NCBI RefSeq assembly: GCF_024704385.1
Contig: NZ_JAJDFX010000002.1
Coordinates: forward strand, 744,001 to 808,000
Direction of reading: 5' to 3'
Length of the DNA stretch: 64,000 nucleotides
From: Cellulomonas sp. P24
Lineage (GTDB): Bacteria; Actinomycetota; Actinomycetes; Actinomycetales; Cellulomonadaceae
Position numbers and translations under genes: made by a program
Notes under the pieces: model-generated
Database searches by the model: none
Told to the model about the DNA's origin: nothing
What the model saw: the letters and a program-made list of their open reading frames with translations, nothing else
In this document: piece after piece, positions 63,928-64,000 of the stretch
Numbering within the stretch: the first letter of the stretch is position 1
How the letters are laid out: each line of letters starts with the position of its first letter

Positions 63928-64000
63928 CACGCCCTCCTTCGCCACCGTGCGGACGAGCCCCACGATCTGGGACTCTTGTCACTTGCGTCTACTTGTCCGA
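63928..64000 (-). promoter_or_regulatory. Upstream region of the GntR/FCD gene with ACAAG repeats
   Basis: The minus strand reads GACAAGT, GCAAGT and GACAAG at about ten-base intervals between 63973 and 63998. These may be half-sites for the regulator. The window ends here, so the promoter is incomplete. Confidence 0.3.

Overview
The window is chromosomal DNA from a very GC-rich actinobacterium. The gene set points to a cellulomonad-like member of the Micrococcales: a GH130/ABC/LacI mannoside locus, a GH15-type protein, a divergent proton-pumping pyrophosphatase, an AIM24-type protein and a DevS-like GAF kinase. The genus is an inference. I see no rRNA, tRNA, CRISPR array, integrase or transposase, and no stretch longer than 300 bases without a feature.

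Layout. Positions 1-10,500 hold the tail of an unknown gene with an in-frame 9-bp repeat, a DHA2-type drug exporter, a GGDEF/EAL protein, an acyl-CoA synthetase, a tightly overlapped redox operon (heme membrane protein, NuoF-like flavoprotein, 3-Cys ferredoxin) preceded by a repeat-rich anchored protein, an alpha/alpha-toroid-like protein and a Ppx/GppA phosphatase. Positions 10,500-21,900 hold a DUF255 thioredoxin-domain gene with two frameshifts, then a mannoside module (GH130 phosphorylase, two permeases, lipoprotein binding protein, LacI regulator, ManA) with the same 14-bp palindrome in front of the binding protein and of manA, and an MFS/phosphoglycerate mutase pair. Positions 21,900-25,830 hold an H+-PPase with a lipoprotein-like N-terminus, overlapped by a GT-B-like gene.

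Positions 25,800-40,300 form the most interesting accessory block: an NMT1/TauABC-type transporter, a CitA/DcuS-like two-component system, a broken WS/DGAT gene, a quinone-oxidoreductase-like gene, LigA/LigB extradiol dioxygenase subunits, a citryl-CoA lyase-like gene, a class III CoA-transferase, a TRZ/ATZ amidohydrolase and an IclR regulator. The divergent catabolic promoter region carries two CGGAC-N4-GTCCG palindromes. CRP/GlxR-type palindromes occur both there and upstream of the transporter. I read this as an uptake-plus-ring-cleavage pathway for an unidentified (possibly N-substituted) aromatic acid whose products leave through CoA-ester chemistry.

Positions 40,300-53,000 hold a second GGDEF/EAL protein, a NYN-domain protein, HrpB helicase, a secreted phosphoesterase, a 32-bp perfect inverted repeat, a flavodoxin, the remnant of a matrixin-type metalloprotease, an HD-GYP/pentapeptide membrane protein, an AbiEi-like regulator with its own operator, and RlmC. 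Positions 53,000-64,000 hold a divergent TetR/DHA2 efflux pair, small conserved proteins including AIM24, a HemL-like aminotransferase with an isochorismatase-family hydrolase, a GH15-like protein, a DevS-like GAF kinase with a DosR-box-like palindrome upstream, and a GntR/FCD regulator.

Three genes (DUF255, ABC binding protein, WS/DGAT) are interrupted by five single-base length differences in runs of 4-7 identical bases. Homopolymer errors in the assembly explain this at least as well as real gene decay.
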